7,567 nt of DNA from an uncultured Novosphingobium sp. (GTDB lineage Bacteria > Pseudomonadota > Alphaproteobacteria > Sphingomonadales > Sphingomonadaceae), in the NCBI GenBank assembly GCA_937860195.1, contig CALMBN010000021.1, forward strand, positions 1 to 7,567. The letters run 5' to 3'. Below the pieces are notes generated by a model that had not been told where the DNA came from, did no database searches, and worked only from the letters and a program-made list of their open reading frames with translations. This document shows positions 1-6,376 of the stretch, piece by piece (positions within the stretch are counted from its first letter, which is position 1; each line of letters begins with the position of its first letter). A program made the translations under genes and the position numbers.

Positions 1-1223
1 CGCTTCCACTCGGTCAGGCAGCGCCACAGCCATTCGAGCGGGCCTTGACGAAAACGGGCGAGCCACGGCTGGCTCCAGCCCAGCAGCAGTGCCCAGCCGA
101 GCCATACGAACAGCCACTGCCCAGCTGCGCCGTACTGCCCGAACAGGCCGAGACCCCAGCCGCTAAAGATTGCGGACATGACAACGGTGGTGCCGAGGTA
201 GTTCGAAAACGCCATCGTTCCAGCCGCTTCAAGCCGCTGCCCCAGCCAACTGGCCAGCAGGCGCGGCGCGGCCAGTACCAGGAGCGCGGCATAGCCCAGA
301 GCCATCAGCAAATGCGGCACGCTCAGGCCATAACCCAGTGCCAGATGCATCGCCAATTCCGGATAGCCGCGCGGGTGAGCCCAAGCGGCGAAGCCCAGAG
401 TTGGAACCAGACCCAGCGCAAGTCCCGCCACGGCCATTCCCGCAACGCGCCGGATTGGCCAGTCACCGGCGAAAAAACCACTTCTCAGCAGCGCCATGCC
501 CAGCAGAATATAACCCAGCGTTTCGCCCCAGTTGTAGATAACCATGCTAACCGGCGTATCGCCGTGGAGGACCACGCGATTCAATGCGCTGACAGCAAAG
601 CCGGAACGCGTCGCCTGCAGATCGTCGCCGTCGGCCTTGCGATTGTTGGTGACATAGCGCGTGTGCTCGATCCGCTCGGCAATACTGGCATTGCCCGCAG
701 CCACGCGCGCCTCGCGGACCGCACTGGGTATCCAGTCGACGATCCCCTTGGCCTGCCAAAGGCTGAATACTGCGAGCGCAATCGTCAGTAACTGCCTGGC
801 CGGCAAATGCCGGAACAGCAGTGCCGCCAATCCGATCGCGGCATAAAGGAACAGAATGTCCCCATCCCACAGCAGCGCGAAGTGAAGGAACCCAAATACG
901 AGCAGCCACAGCAGCCGCCTGATTTGCAGCAGCGCTCCCTCTTGACCGGACAGATCCTTGCGCTCGATATAAAGCAGCAGGCTGGCACCGAACAGGATCG
1001 AGAACAACGCGCGCATCTTGCCTTCGAACACGACAAGCGTGAAGCCAAAGGCCCAGGTGTCAAAATTGCTGGCAGCTAACGGCAGGTTGGGTGAATAGCT
1101 GGACGAGGTCGGCGCGGCAAAGCTTGCGATGTTGACCGCAAGGATGCCCAGTACGGCGATCCCGCGGATCAGATCAAGACTGCGGAGGCGTGAGTTTGCG
1201 ATCAGCCCGCCACCGCGGCGCAT
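1..1223 (-). CDS. DUF418 (YeiB-like) polytopic membrane protein, 3' end outside window
   Basis: This reading frame is open from an ATG at 1223 to the left edge, 407 codons, with no stop, so only the last few residues are missing. The protein begins with a short basic stretch and then RSLDLIRGIAVLGILAVNI (residues 14-32), the N-terminal signature of the DUF418/YeiB family. FEGKMRALFSILFGASLL (67-84) is the next family landmark. The C-terminal DUF418 segment runs from about residue 228 and ends with RQGPLEWLWRCLTEWK, typical of the family end. About ten hydrophobic segments are visible, near 20-37, 60-86, 102-118, 122-138, 146-160, 228-247, 258-281, 293-319, 340-360 and 370-385, indicating an inner-membrane protein. 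The family's biochemical function is not firmly known; a transport role has been suggested. The ATG at 1223 is the only standard start before the conserved N terminus. It lies inside the end of the upstream SPOR gene (22-base overlap), so translational coupling is likely. Family call is confident, exact start moderate. Confidence 0.9.
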   Translation of the reverse strand, partial: MRRGGGLIANSRLRSLDLIRGIAVLGILAVNIASFAAPTSSSYSPNLPLAASNFDTWAFGFTLVVFEGKMRALFSILFGASLLLYIERKDLSGQEGALLQIRRLLWLLVFGFLHFALLWDGDILFLYAAIGLAALLFRHLPARQLLTIALAVFSLWQAKGIVDWIPSAVREARVAAGNASIAERIEHTRYVTNNRKADGDDLQATRSGFAVSALNRVVLHGDTPVSMVIYNWGETLGYILLGMALLRSGFFAGDWPIRRVAGMAVAGLALGLVPTLGFAAWAHPRGYPELAMHLALGYGLSVPHLLMALGYAALLVLAAPRLLASWLGQRLEAAGTMAFSNYLGTTVVMSAIFSGWGLGLFGQYGAAGQWLFVWLGWALLLGWSQPWLARFRQGPLEWLWRCLTEWK

Positions 1224-2200
1224 TCGAACCCGGCAGCCTTCAGCTTGGAGCAGGCGGCCTGTGCTGCTGCCTGGCTGGCGAAACCGCCCGCCTGCAGTTT
1301 GGTCACGGCCCCGGCCTTGACGTTGAGGCGAGGGTGTCCAGCCAGTTCAGGGCGGCCCTTGACCCGGTTCCACATGCCATCGGCATTGGACATCTGTCCG
1401 TACGCACCCAACTGAACCCGCCATTTGCCAGTCGCAACCGGCGCGGGGGCAGGGCGCGGCACCGGCGGTTTTGGTGCGGTTACGGCCGGGCGCGGGGTGA
1501 CAACGACCGGAGCTTGCGGGCGGGCACTTTCAACCCCGCCTGTCGTTGGGCCGCTGGTCTGCCCGGCGGGCGGGCCAGGCACCTGCGATCCAAGATCGAC
1601 CGCCGCCATCTGCCGGGCCCGGGTTGCGTCGGACTGGGACTGGAGCTGTGCCGCAAGGGCCACGCCTTGCTGGCGTTGCTCGATCGGAATGAATTCATCC
1701 ATCTGCTTCAAGGCAGGGCCAGCCTGAGCCAGACCCTGCTGGCGGGCCAGGCTGAGCAGGGCATAGGCGCGCGGCCAGTCCTTGGTGACGAGATCTCCGT
1801 TGAAGTGCGCAATGCCCAGCAGATATTGCGCGCGCGGTTCGCCGCGATCGGCGGCTGCAATGATATAGGGCAAGGCCCGGGCCCGCTCACCGCGCTGGAA
1901 CAGAAGCAAGCCAAAGTTGTCTGCCGCTTGCAGATGGCCCATCGCCGCAGCGCGTCCGAACAGCCCTTCGGCTTTGTCCAGATCCAGCGGCACGCCTTTG
2001 CCCAGTTTATAGGCCTGGCCGAGGTTGAACATCGCATCTGCATCGCCCTTGGCAGCAGCGGCCTGCCATTCCTTGATCGCTTTTGCATAGTCGCCGCGGG
2101 ACCAGGCATCGACCCCGACCTTGGTGTCGGCCAAAGCTGGAACTGCTGGAAAGACCCCCGAAACGGCGATCAGCGCGGCAATCATTGGTTTCCAAGACAT
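1202..2200 (-). CDS. Exported Sel1-repeat protein with C-terminal SPOR domain
   Basis: 332 residues. Residues 1-24 form a Sec signal peptide with a likely cut after ALA (before D25), so the mature protein should be periplasmic. Residues about 32-156 hold three to four Sel1-like helical repeats, for example GDADAMFNLGQAYKLGKGV and EPRAQYLLGIAHFNGD, which usually act as protein-protein scaffolds. A Pro/Ala/Gln-rich linker (about 200-257) leads to a SPOR domain (258-332) beginning GKWRVQLGAYGQ and ending at the C terminus. SPOR domains bind peptidoglycan glycan strands lacking stem peptides, which are enriched at the septum. C317 and C327 could form a disulfide. The start has a weak GGGA about 9 bases upstream, and the signal peptide begins immediately, which supports it. 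The gene diverges from the parA gene and runs into the DUF418 gene. No specific name is justified; it may serve in division or envelope organisation. Confidence 0.9.
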   Translation of the reverse strand: MSWKPMIAALIAVSGVFPAVPALADTKVGVDAWSRGDYAKAIKEWQAAAAKGDADAMFNLGQAYKLGKGVPLDLDKAEGLFGRAAAMGHLQAADNFGLLLFQRGERARALPYIIAAADRGEPRAQYLLGIAHFNGDLVTKDWPRAYALLSLARQQGLAQAGPALKQMDEFIPIEQRQQGVALAAQLQSQSDATRARQMAAVDLGSQVPGPPAGQTSGPTTGGVESARPQAPVVVTPRPAVTAPKPPVPRPAPAPVATGKWRVQLGAYGQMSNADGMWNRVKGRPELAGHPRLNVKAGAVTKLQAGGFASQAAAQAACSKLKAAGFECAAVAG

Positions 2201-2284
2201 CAGAAAATTCCCGTTTCAGCGTGCCGGGCCTTAGGCTTTTGGCCCTCGCATGGGGCTGCGTTGCCAGTCCGGCGGCATCCGTTG

Positions 2285-2304
2285 ATTTAACTGACACAGT
2301 AAAT
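2285..2304. promoter_or_regulatory. Imperfect inverted repeat, candidate operator
   Basis: The 20 bases read ATTTAACTGACACAGTAAAT. ACTG and CAGT flank a 3-base spacer, and the arms extend outward as ATTTA and AAAT with one unpaired base. The dyad sits in the AT-richer centre of the divergent intergenic region. Because the second gene of the plus-strand set encodes a probable ribbon-helix-helix protein, and such partition partners often repress their own operon, this dyad is a reasonable operator candidate. It could also be chance. Confidence 0.3.
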
Positions 2305-2369
2305 GACCTGATAGCAAAGGTTTTGTGCGTCTCAGCTCGCGTCGGGCCGTGCGCAGATCGCGGTTCGCG

Positions 2370-2384
2370 TTAACTTAAAATTAG
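2370..2384. promoter_or_regulatory. CtrA-box-like motif (TTAA-N7-TTAG)
   Basis: TTAA at 2370-2373 is followed by seven bases and then TTAG at 2381-2384. The CtrA consensus of alphaproteobacteria is TTAA-N7-TTAA, so one of the eight defined positions differs. It lies about 60 bases before the chosen parA start, a plausible place for an activator or repressor site. A single near-match in an AT-rich patch is weak evidence. Confidence 0.25.
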
Positions 2385-2445
2385 GAACGATATGCGATCC
2401 CCCACGGCAACTCGATTTGGGTTTGTTGATTTTTTCCGAGGGGGA

Positions 2446-3171
2446 ATGGCTTTGCGAGTATTGGCTTTGGCATCGCAGAAGGGCGGATCGGGCAAGACGA
2501 CCCTATCCGGGCACCTTGCTGTGCAGGCCCAGCGCGCCGGCGCAGGCCCTGTCGTGCTGATCGACATCGACCCGCAAGGATCGCTGGCGGATTGGTGGAA
2601 TGAACGCGAGGATGAATTCCCCGCATTCGCCCAGACCACGGTTGCGCGGCTCGCACAGGATCTTGCGGTTCTGCGTCAGCAGGGCTTTCGTCTGGCGGTG
2701 ATTGATACCCCGCCCGCGATCACGATGGCGATCCAGTCGGTGATTGCGGTGGCTGAACTGATTGTCGTGCCGACCCGCCCCAGCCCGCACGATCTGCGCG
2801 CTGTCGGGGCTACGGTCGATCTTTGCGAGCGCGCCGGCAAGCCGCTGATCTTCGTGGTCAACGCGGCCACCCCAAAAGCCAAAATTACTTCGGAAGCCGC
2901 CGTTGCGCTGTCGCAGCACGGGACGGTTGCCCCAATCACGCTCCACCACCGTACTGACTTTGCCGCTTCGATGATCGATGGCCGGACGGTGATGGAAGTC
3001 GATCCGGGCGGGCGCAGCGCGGCCGAAGTGACTTCGCTTTGGAACTACATCTCTGACCGGCTGGAAAAGAACTTTCGTCGGACAGTATTTGCAGCACCCA
3101 CCAGCGTTTCGAGCGCCCAAGGCGTTCATCGTCCGGCCGGAGGTTTCGGCCGCCGCGTCGCCGGATCGTGA
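2446..3171 (+). CDS. Orphan ParA-family (MinD/ParA, deviant Walker A) ATPase
   Basis: 241 residues from the chosen start. It begins MALRVLALASQKGGSGKTTL. KGGSGKT (residues 12-18) is the deviant Walker A box, with signature lysine K12 and P-loop lysine K17. LIDIDPQGS (38-46) is the Walker A' region and VIDTPP (85-90) the Walker B. Family members dimerise on ATP, bind DNA non-specifically and position plasmids, chromosomes or protein clusters through gradients set up by a partner that triggers hydrolysis. No ParB-like gene is adjacent; the following gene, 14 bases downstream, encodes a small RHH-like protein instead, as in ParF/ParG plasmid systems. An in-frame ATG at 2392 would add 18 residues and has an AGGA at 2383-2386. 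I prefer 2446 because family proteins start just before the P-loop, and GAGGGGA lies immediately upstream. The residues after about 215 look like a poorly conserved tail. Family call is very confident; cargo unknown. Confidence 0.93.
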   Translation: MALRVLALASQKGGSGKTTLSGHLAVQAQRAGAGPVVLIDIDPQGSLADWWNEREDEFPAFAQTTVARLAQDLAVLRQQGFRLAVIDTPPAITMAIQSVIAVAELIVVPTRPSPHDLRAVGATVDLCERAGKPLIFVVNAATPKAKITSEAAVALSQHGTVAPITLHHRTDFAASMIDGRTVMEVDPGGRSAAEVTSLWNYISDRLEKNFRRTVFAAPTSVSSAQGVHRPAGGFGRRVAGS

Positions 3172-3185
3172 GGAGTGCCGGGGAC

Positions 3186-3605
3186 ATGAGCGACTACAAA
3201 CCGATTGCTTCGCTGAACCCAAAGCTGCTGGCCCGCAAAGGCGGGGCCAAGCCTGCGATGCGGAATGCTGCTTCGGCACTGGCGGTCCAGCACGACGATT
3301 TGGGCTGGAACGACATGGGTGAGGTGATCTCGCTCCATAGCGAAGAAGCGCTTCCCGAAGTGGTTCGTCGTCAACGCGCTCTGGCCCGAACTGTTTCGGA
3401 CAAGCGGCAATCGGCGCTCGCCGATGGACGTCGCGCTGCCTTCACGTTGCGGCTCGATGCCGAACGCCATCTCAAGTTGCGGCTGGCCTGCACGGTTCTG
3501 GGCAAAAGCGCCCAGCAGTTGGTCACGGACGCGCTCGACAGCCTGCTGAACGAAACCCCCGATCTTGCTGTTCTCGCTGCGCTTGCAGCGAAGAAGCGTC
3601 ACTGA
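3186..3605 (+). CDS. Small protein with C-terminal ribbon-helix-helix-like domain, likely ParA partner
   Basis: 139 residues. The start at 3186 is preceded by AGGAG at 3171-3175, which overlaps the parA stop; an in-frame ATG at 3168 would add six residues and has a poorer context. The N-terminal part is basic and probably disordered, with SLNPKLLARKGGAKPAMR near residues 9-26. Residues about 84-123 fit a ribbon-helix-helix pattern: a short strand (AFTLRLD), a helix (HLKLRLACTVLG), a turn at GKS, and a second helix (AQQLVTDALDSLL). RHH proteins bind DNA as dimers through the strand. Partition partners such as ParG combine exactly this fold with a flexible basic tail that stimulates the ATPase. 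This gene's place directly after parA, and 23 bases before the TPR-SPOR gene, supports that role. RHH assignment is by pattern only, so it stays an inference. No named family is recognised. Confidence 0.8.
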   Translation: MSDYKPIASLNPKLLARKGGAKPAMRNAASALAVQHDDLGWNDMGEVISLHSEEALPEVVRRQRALARTVSDKRQSALADGRRAAFTLRLDAERHLKLRLACTVLGKSAQQLVTDALDSLLNETPDLAVLAALAAKKRH

Positions 3606-3614
3606 AGTTCCTCG

Positions 3615-3628
3615 AAGGGAGATCTCCC
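3615..3628 (+). promoter_or_regulatory. Ribosome binding site of the TPR-SPOR gene inside a perfect palindrome
   Basis: AAGGGAG at 3615-3621 is a good Shine-Dalgarno match, seven bases before the ATG at 3629, and fixes that start. It lies within the perfect 12-base palindrome GGGAGATCTCCC (3617-3628), which ends directly at the start codon. In mRNA the outer four bases could pair around a GATC loop and partly hide the site; as DNA it could be a dimeric protein site. Confidence 0.6.
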
Positions 3629-5071
3629 ATGAAGTCCAATCGCATCCGTCTCGCAGTCCTCCCCCTGGGTCTTGCTGGGGTTACGGCAATCGCGATCGCT
3701 ACCACCGCCGGCTTCTCGGCCACTGCGGTCGTTGCCAAGCCCGCGCCTGACAAGGTCGCTGCTGACGTTCAGAAGACGTTGGCAAAGGGGCAGGTGGAAA
3801 AAGCCGTGAACATGGCCGAAGCGCTGGTCGCCGCCAACCCGCGTGAGGCGCGCTATCGGGCGTTGCTCGGACAGGCTTACCTGAAGGCCGGCCGGTTTGA
3901 ATCCGCGGCGCAATCCTTTGATGATGCAATGAAGCTGGGTGACAATTCAGCGCGAACAGCGCTCAGCCTCGCGCTCGCCAAGGTCGGCAGCGGCAAGGAT
4001 CGTGAAGCGGTGGCCATTCTGGACGATTGGCGCGATGCCATTCCGGCGGCCGATCTCGGCCTGGCTTATGCTTTGGCGGGCGAAACCAATCGCGGGGTCG
4101 CAATCCTTTCAGAGGCACTGCGCGGCGGTGAAAATACTCCGAAAATACGCCAGAACCTGGCCTATGCTTTCGCGCTCGACGGGCGGTGGCGCGAAGCCCG
4201 ATTGATGGCTGCGCAAGACGTTCCTGCCGATCAGATCGATGGACGGATCAGCAGCTGGGCCCAAAAGGCCAAGCCTGAAGATAGCCGCCTGCGCGTGGCC
4301 GGACTGGTCGGCGCGCCGGCTCGCGCTGACAGCGGCATGCCGGCCGCGCTGGCGCTCAATGCCGACGACGGGCAGGTTCAACTCGCAGCCGAAACTGCGG
4401 CATTGCGCGCTCCGGTTGAGGTTGCTGCTTCAGGTGGTGAGCTTCCCGCAGCTAGCGAGAATTCAGACCAGCTGGCGCAATATTCGCCGGTCACGGCCTC
4501 AGCTGCCCCGCCGGGACCAGACCAGACCTTTGCTTCGACTTTCAGCGATACACCAGTCGCGGTTGAAGCGCCGACATCACTTCCATCACGTGCTGCGGCA
4601 CCGAAATCCAGACCAGCGGCTCGCTCTGCCTCTGCTGCGCCCAGGGTTGCTTCCGCCGCTCACCGCCCGGGCCTGCGGCCCCGTCAGGCAGCCGCTCAAG
4701 TTTACGGCAAGGGGTCCAGCCATGCGGTCCAGCTCGGTTCATTCTCCAGCGAGCAGGGCGCACGACGCGCCTGGGGCTATTACGCTGGACGAAATCCGGA
4801 ACTGCGCAATTTCAAAATGGTAATCACTCCCGCTACTGTGCGCGGCAAGAAATTCTGGCGGGTTGCGGCCACCGGGCTTGATGGGCGCGGTGCTGGTGGG
4901 CTCTGCAGCAAGGTCAAGAACCGGGGCGGGGTGTGCTTTGCATACACCACGATCGGTCGTCCGGCCAATGCCCCGGCCTACGCCGCAAGGGTCAAGGCCA
5001 AGGCACCCGTCATGGCAGCGAACAAGCCCAAGGCCGCACCCGCTGGCCCTTCGGCTGCACGCAAGAAGTAA
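3629..5071 (+). CDS. Exported TPR protein with SPOR domain and basic C-terminal tail
   Basis: 480 residues. A basic start (MKSNRIR) and a hydrophobic run to about residue 33 form a signal peptide or membrane anchor, with a possible cut after A36. Residues about 43-205 are TPR-like helical pairs; the clearest is ARYRALLGQAYLKAGRFESA (74-93). Residues 220-361 are a low-complexity Ala/Pro/Ser linker. A SPOR domain (about 362-441) starts SSHAVQLGSFSSEQGARRAW and includes FWRVAATG. C426 and C436 could form a disulfide and match a cysteine pair in the SPOR domain at 1202-2200. Unusually the SPOR domain is not at the very end: a Lys/Ala/Pro-rich tail of about 39 residues follows. It is the third gene of the parA set and is followed by a terminator. 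It probably binds septal peptidoglycan and recruits partners through its TPRs; the link to the cytoplasmic ParA is unproven, since this protein should lie across the membrane unless anchored. Confidence 0.92.
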   Translation: MKSNRIRLAVLPLGLAGVTAIAIATTAGFSATAVVAKPAPDKVAADVQKTLAKGQVEKAVNMAEALVAANPREARYRALLGQAYLKAGRFESAAQSFDDAMKLGDNSARTALSLALAKVGSGKDREAVAILDDWRDAIPAADLGLAYALAGETNRGVAILSEALRGGENTPKIRQNLAYAFALDGRWREARLMAAQDVPADQIDGRISSWAQKAKPEDSRLRVAGLVGAPARADSGMPAALALNADDGQVQLAAETAALRAPVEVAASGGELPAASENSDQLAQYSPVTASAAPPGPDQTFASTFSDTPVAVEAPTSLPSRAAAPKSRPAARSASAAPRVASAAHRPGLRPRQAAAQVYGKGSSHAVQLGSFSSEQGARRAWGYYAGRNPELRNFKMVITPATVRGKKFWRVAATGLDGRGAGGLCSKVKNRGGVCFAYTTIGRPANAPAYAARVKAKAPVMAANKPKAAPAGPSAARKK

Positions 5072-5107
5072 CTCTTTTCGACTGCGGGCCAGTACGCCCA
5101 TCGCAAG

Positions 5108-5139
5108 CCCCTTTCCGTCGTTGAGCGGGAAGGGGTTTT
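5108..5139 (+). terminator. Rho-independent terminator of the parA operon
   Basis: CCCCTTTCCG (5108-5117) pairs with CGGGAAGGGG (5126-5135) to give a 10-base stem with one G-U wobble and an 8-base loop, followed by TTTT (5136-5139). It lies 36 bases after the stop of the TPR-SPOR gene, in the 72-base gap between convergent genes. On the minus strand the stem is followed by CTTGC, not a T run, so it should end transcription mainly in the plus direction. Confidence 0.85.
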
Positions 5140-5143
5140 CGAT

Positions 5144-6376
5144 TCAGCCGACCGGAACGCCACCCTTGAACAAGGCAGTAACCCGGCCCTGAACACCTTG
5201 CTTGTCAAAGGGTGTATTCCCGGCGGCAGCAGCCATCTTGGCTGAATCGACAACCCACGGCTTGTCGGGGGCGATCAGCGCGATATCGGCCTCGGCCCCC
5301 ACCTCAAGCCGCCCGGCGTTGACCCCCAGCAGCCCTGCCGGATTGGCCGAAAGCAGCTCGAACGCGCGGGTCAGGTCGATCACCTCGTCGCGAACCAGCC
5401 CCAGTGTCAGCGCAAGCAAGGTTTCGGCCCCGGCCATCCCCGGTTCGGCATCGGCGAAGGGCAGGCGCTTGTCCTCGGGCCCGCGCGGATCGTGGCCGGA
5501 GGAGATGACCTCGATCGTTCCATCGGCCAGCGCCGCCAGCACCGCTTGCCGGTCGGCCTCGCTGCGGAGCGGCGGGGAGAGCCGGGTAAAGGTCCGGAAA
5601 TCGCCAACTGCGACATCGGACAGCATGAAATGTGCTGGAGTGACCCCGGCGCTTACCGCGAGCCCACGCGCCTTTGCGGCCCTGACCAGCGCCAGCGCGG
5701 CAGCTGTTGTGACCTGGCGGAAATGCAGTCGCGCTCCGGTCAGTTCGGCCAGTGCGATATCGCGCGCAACTGCCAGCGCCTCGGCCTCAGCCGGGGCAGC
5801 GGGCAGGCCGAGCCGGGTCGCCATTTCGCCCGCCGTGGCGACCGCACCACCCACCAGTCCGCCATCCTCGGCATGTGAGATGACCGTCAGACCCAGCATT
5901 GCACAATAGGACAGCAGCCGGTGCATAGTGCCCGAATCGGCGATCCAGCGCCGTCCGGTCGACACCGCTTTGGCCCCGGCATCGCGCATCAGTGCCAGCT
6001 CAGCCAGGTGCGCGCCTGCCAATTCGCGGGTCGCGGCGGCCAGCGGGTGGACCCACAAATCCGGCTTGCCCGATTGCGCAGCGAACCGAACTGCGCTCGG
6101 AACATCGAGCACCACGCCCTGATCGGGCATCAGCGCTGCGCGGGTAATTCCGCCGAAATGGAAGGCGGGTTTGTCGATCGCGAAGACCCCCAGATCGACC
6201 AGCCCCGGCGCAACCAGCGCGCCTTTTGCGTCGATAATCAGGTCATCCGGCCCCGGATCGGCCCCGCCCAGGGCGACGATCAAGCCAGCCTTGGCCCGCA
6301 ATGCCCCCGGGATGGGCCGGCTGCCGGGCAAGACCAGCTGGCCACCAACGATGCTGAGCGGACGCGGCGCGCTCAT
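5144..6376 (-). CDS. pyrC: Dihydroorotase-like protein PyrC', probably catalytically inactive ATCase partner
   Basis: 410 residues, with an amidohydrolase (TIM-barrel) plan and a C-terminal segment typical of dihydroorotase ([14 protein letters not shown], 355-368). Family landmarks align, but metal ligands are lost. PGLVDLGVF (57-65) replaces the PGxxDxHxH motif, so both histidines are gone. STGRR (139-143) stands where a metal-binding Asp is expected. LHFRQVTT (217-224) has Gln for His. SGHDPR (293-298) replaces TDHAPH. Only the His of SHAED (H168) persists. The protein should therefore not convert carbamoyl aspartate to dihydroorotate. Its ATG overlaps the pyrB stop by four bases (ATGA), as in Pseudomonas pyrB-pyrC', where the inactive homologue is needed to assemble active aspartate carbamoyltransferase. 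The same structural role is likely here. The reading frame is intact and full length, so it is not a decaying pseudogene. Automatic annotation would call it dihydroorotase. Confidence 0.93.
   Translation of the reverse strand: MSAPRPLSIVGGQLVLPGSRPIPGALRAKAGLIVALGGADPGPDDLIIDAKGALVAPGLVDLGVFAIDKPAFHFGGITRAALMPDQGVVLDVPSAVRFAAQSGKPDLWVHPLAAATRELAGAHLAELALMRDAGAKAVSTGRRWIADSGTMHRLLSYCAMLGLTVISHAEDGGLVGGAVATAGEMATRLGLPAAPAEAEALAVARDIALAELTGARLHFRQVTTAAALALVRAAKARGLAVSAGVTPAHFMLSDVAVGDFRTFTRLSPPLRSEADRQAVLAALADGTIEVISSGHDPRGPEDKRLPFADAEPGMAGAETLLALTLGLVRDEVIDLTRAFELLSANPAGLLGVNAGRLEVGAEADIALIAPDKPWVVDSAKMAAAAGNTPFDKQGVQGRVTALFKGGVPVG

Larger units (their letters stand above)
2201..2445. promoter_or_regulatory. 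Divergent intergenic promoter region between the Sel1-SPOR gene and parA
   Basis: About 245 bases separate two divergent genes, so promoters for both must lie here. The centre (2281-2310) and the stretch 2370-2390 are AT-richer than their surroundings and carry the two site candidates listed separately. A short hairpin (GGGCC at 2226-2230 paired with GGCCC at 2241-2245) would lie in the 5' leader of the minus-strand SPOR gene. I could not assign convincing -35/-10 pairs in either direction. No RNA gene is apparent. Confidence 0.6.

Noticed and set aside
45..791. A 248-codon plus-strand open frame
   Set aside because: It lies antisense to the DUF418 gene, whose minus-strand frame gives a coherent polytopic membrane protein with family signatures. 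The plus translation is Arg/Gln/His-rich without any recognisable motif.
1190..2290. A 366-codon plus-strand open frame, longer than the gene opposite it
   Set aside because: It is antisense to the Sel1-SPOR gene, which has a signal peptide, repeats and a SPOR domain. The plus product has shadow-like composition and no domain.
2503..3279. A 258-codon minus-strand open frame
   Set aside because: Antisense to the ParA gene with its Walker motifs; the minus product shows no motif and is Arg/His-rich.
2446..3605. Plasmid-type partition cassette implying a plasmid or integrated element
   Set aside because: No replication, integrase or transposase gene is nearby, pyrB and a housekeeping-like context flank it, and no iterated centromere-like repeats were seen.
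5202..5909. A 235-codon plus-strand open frame
   Set aside because: Ser/Ala-dominated translation antisense to the dihydroorotase-like gene; typical shadow in GC-rich DNA.
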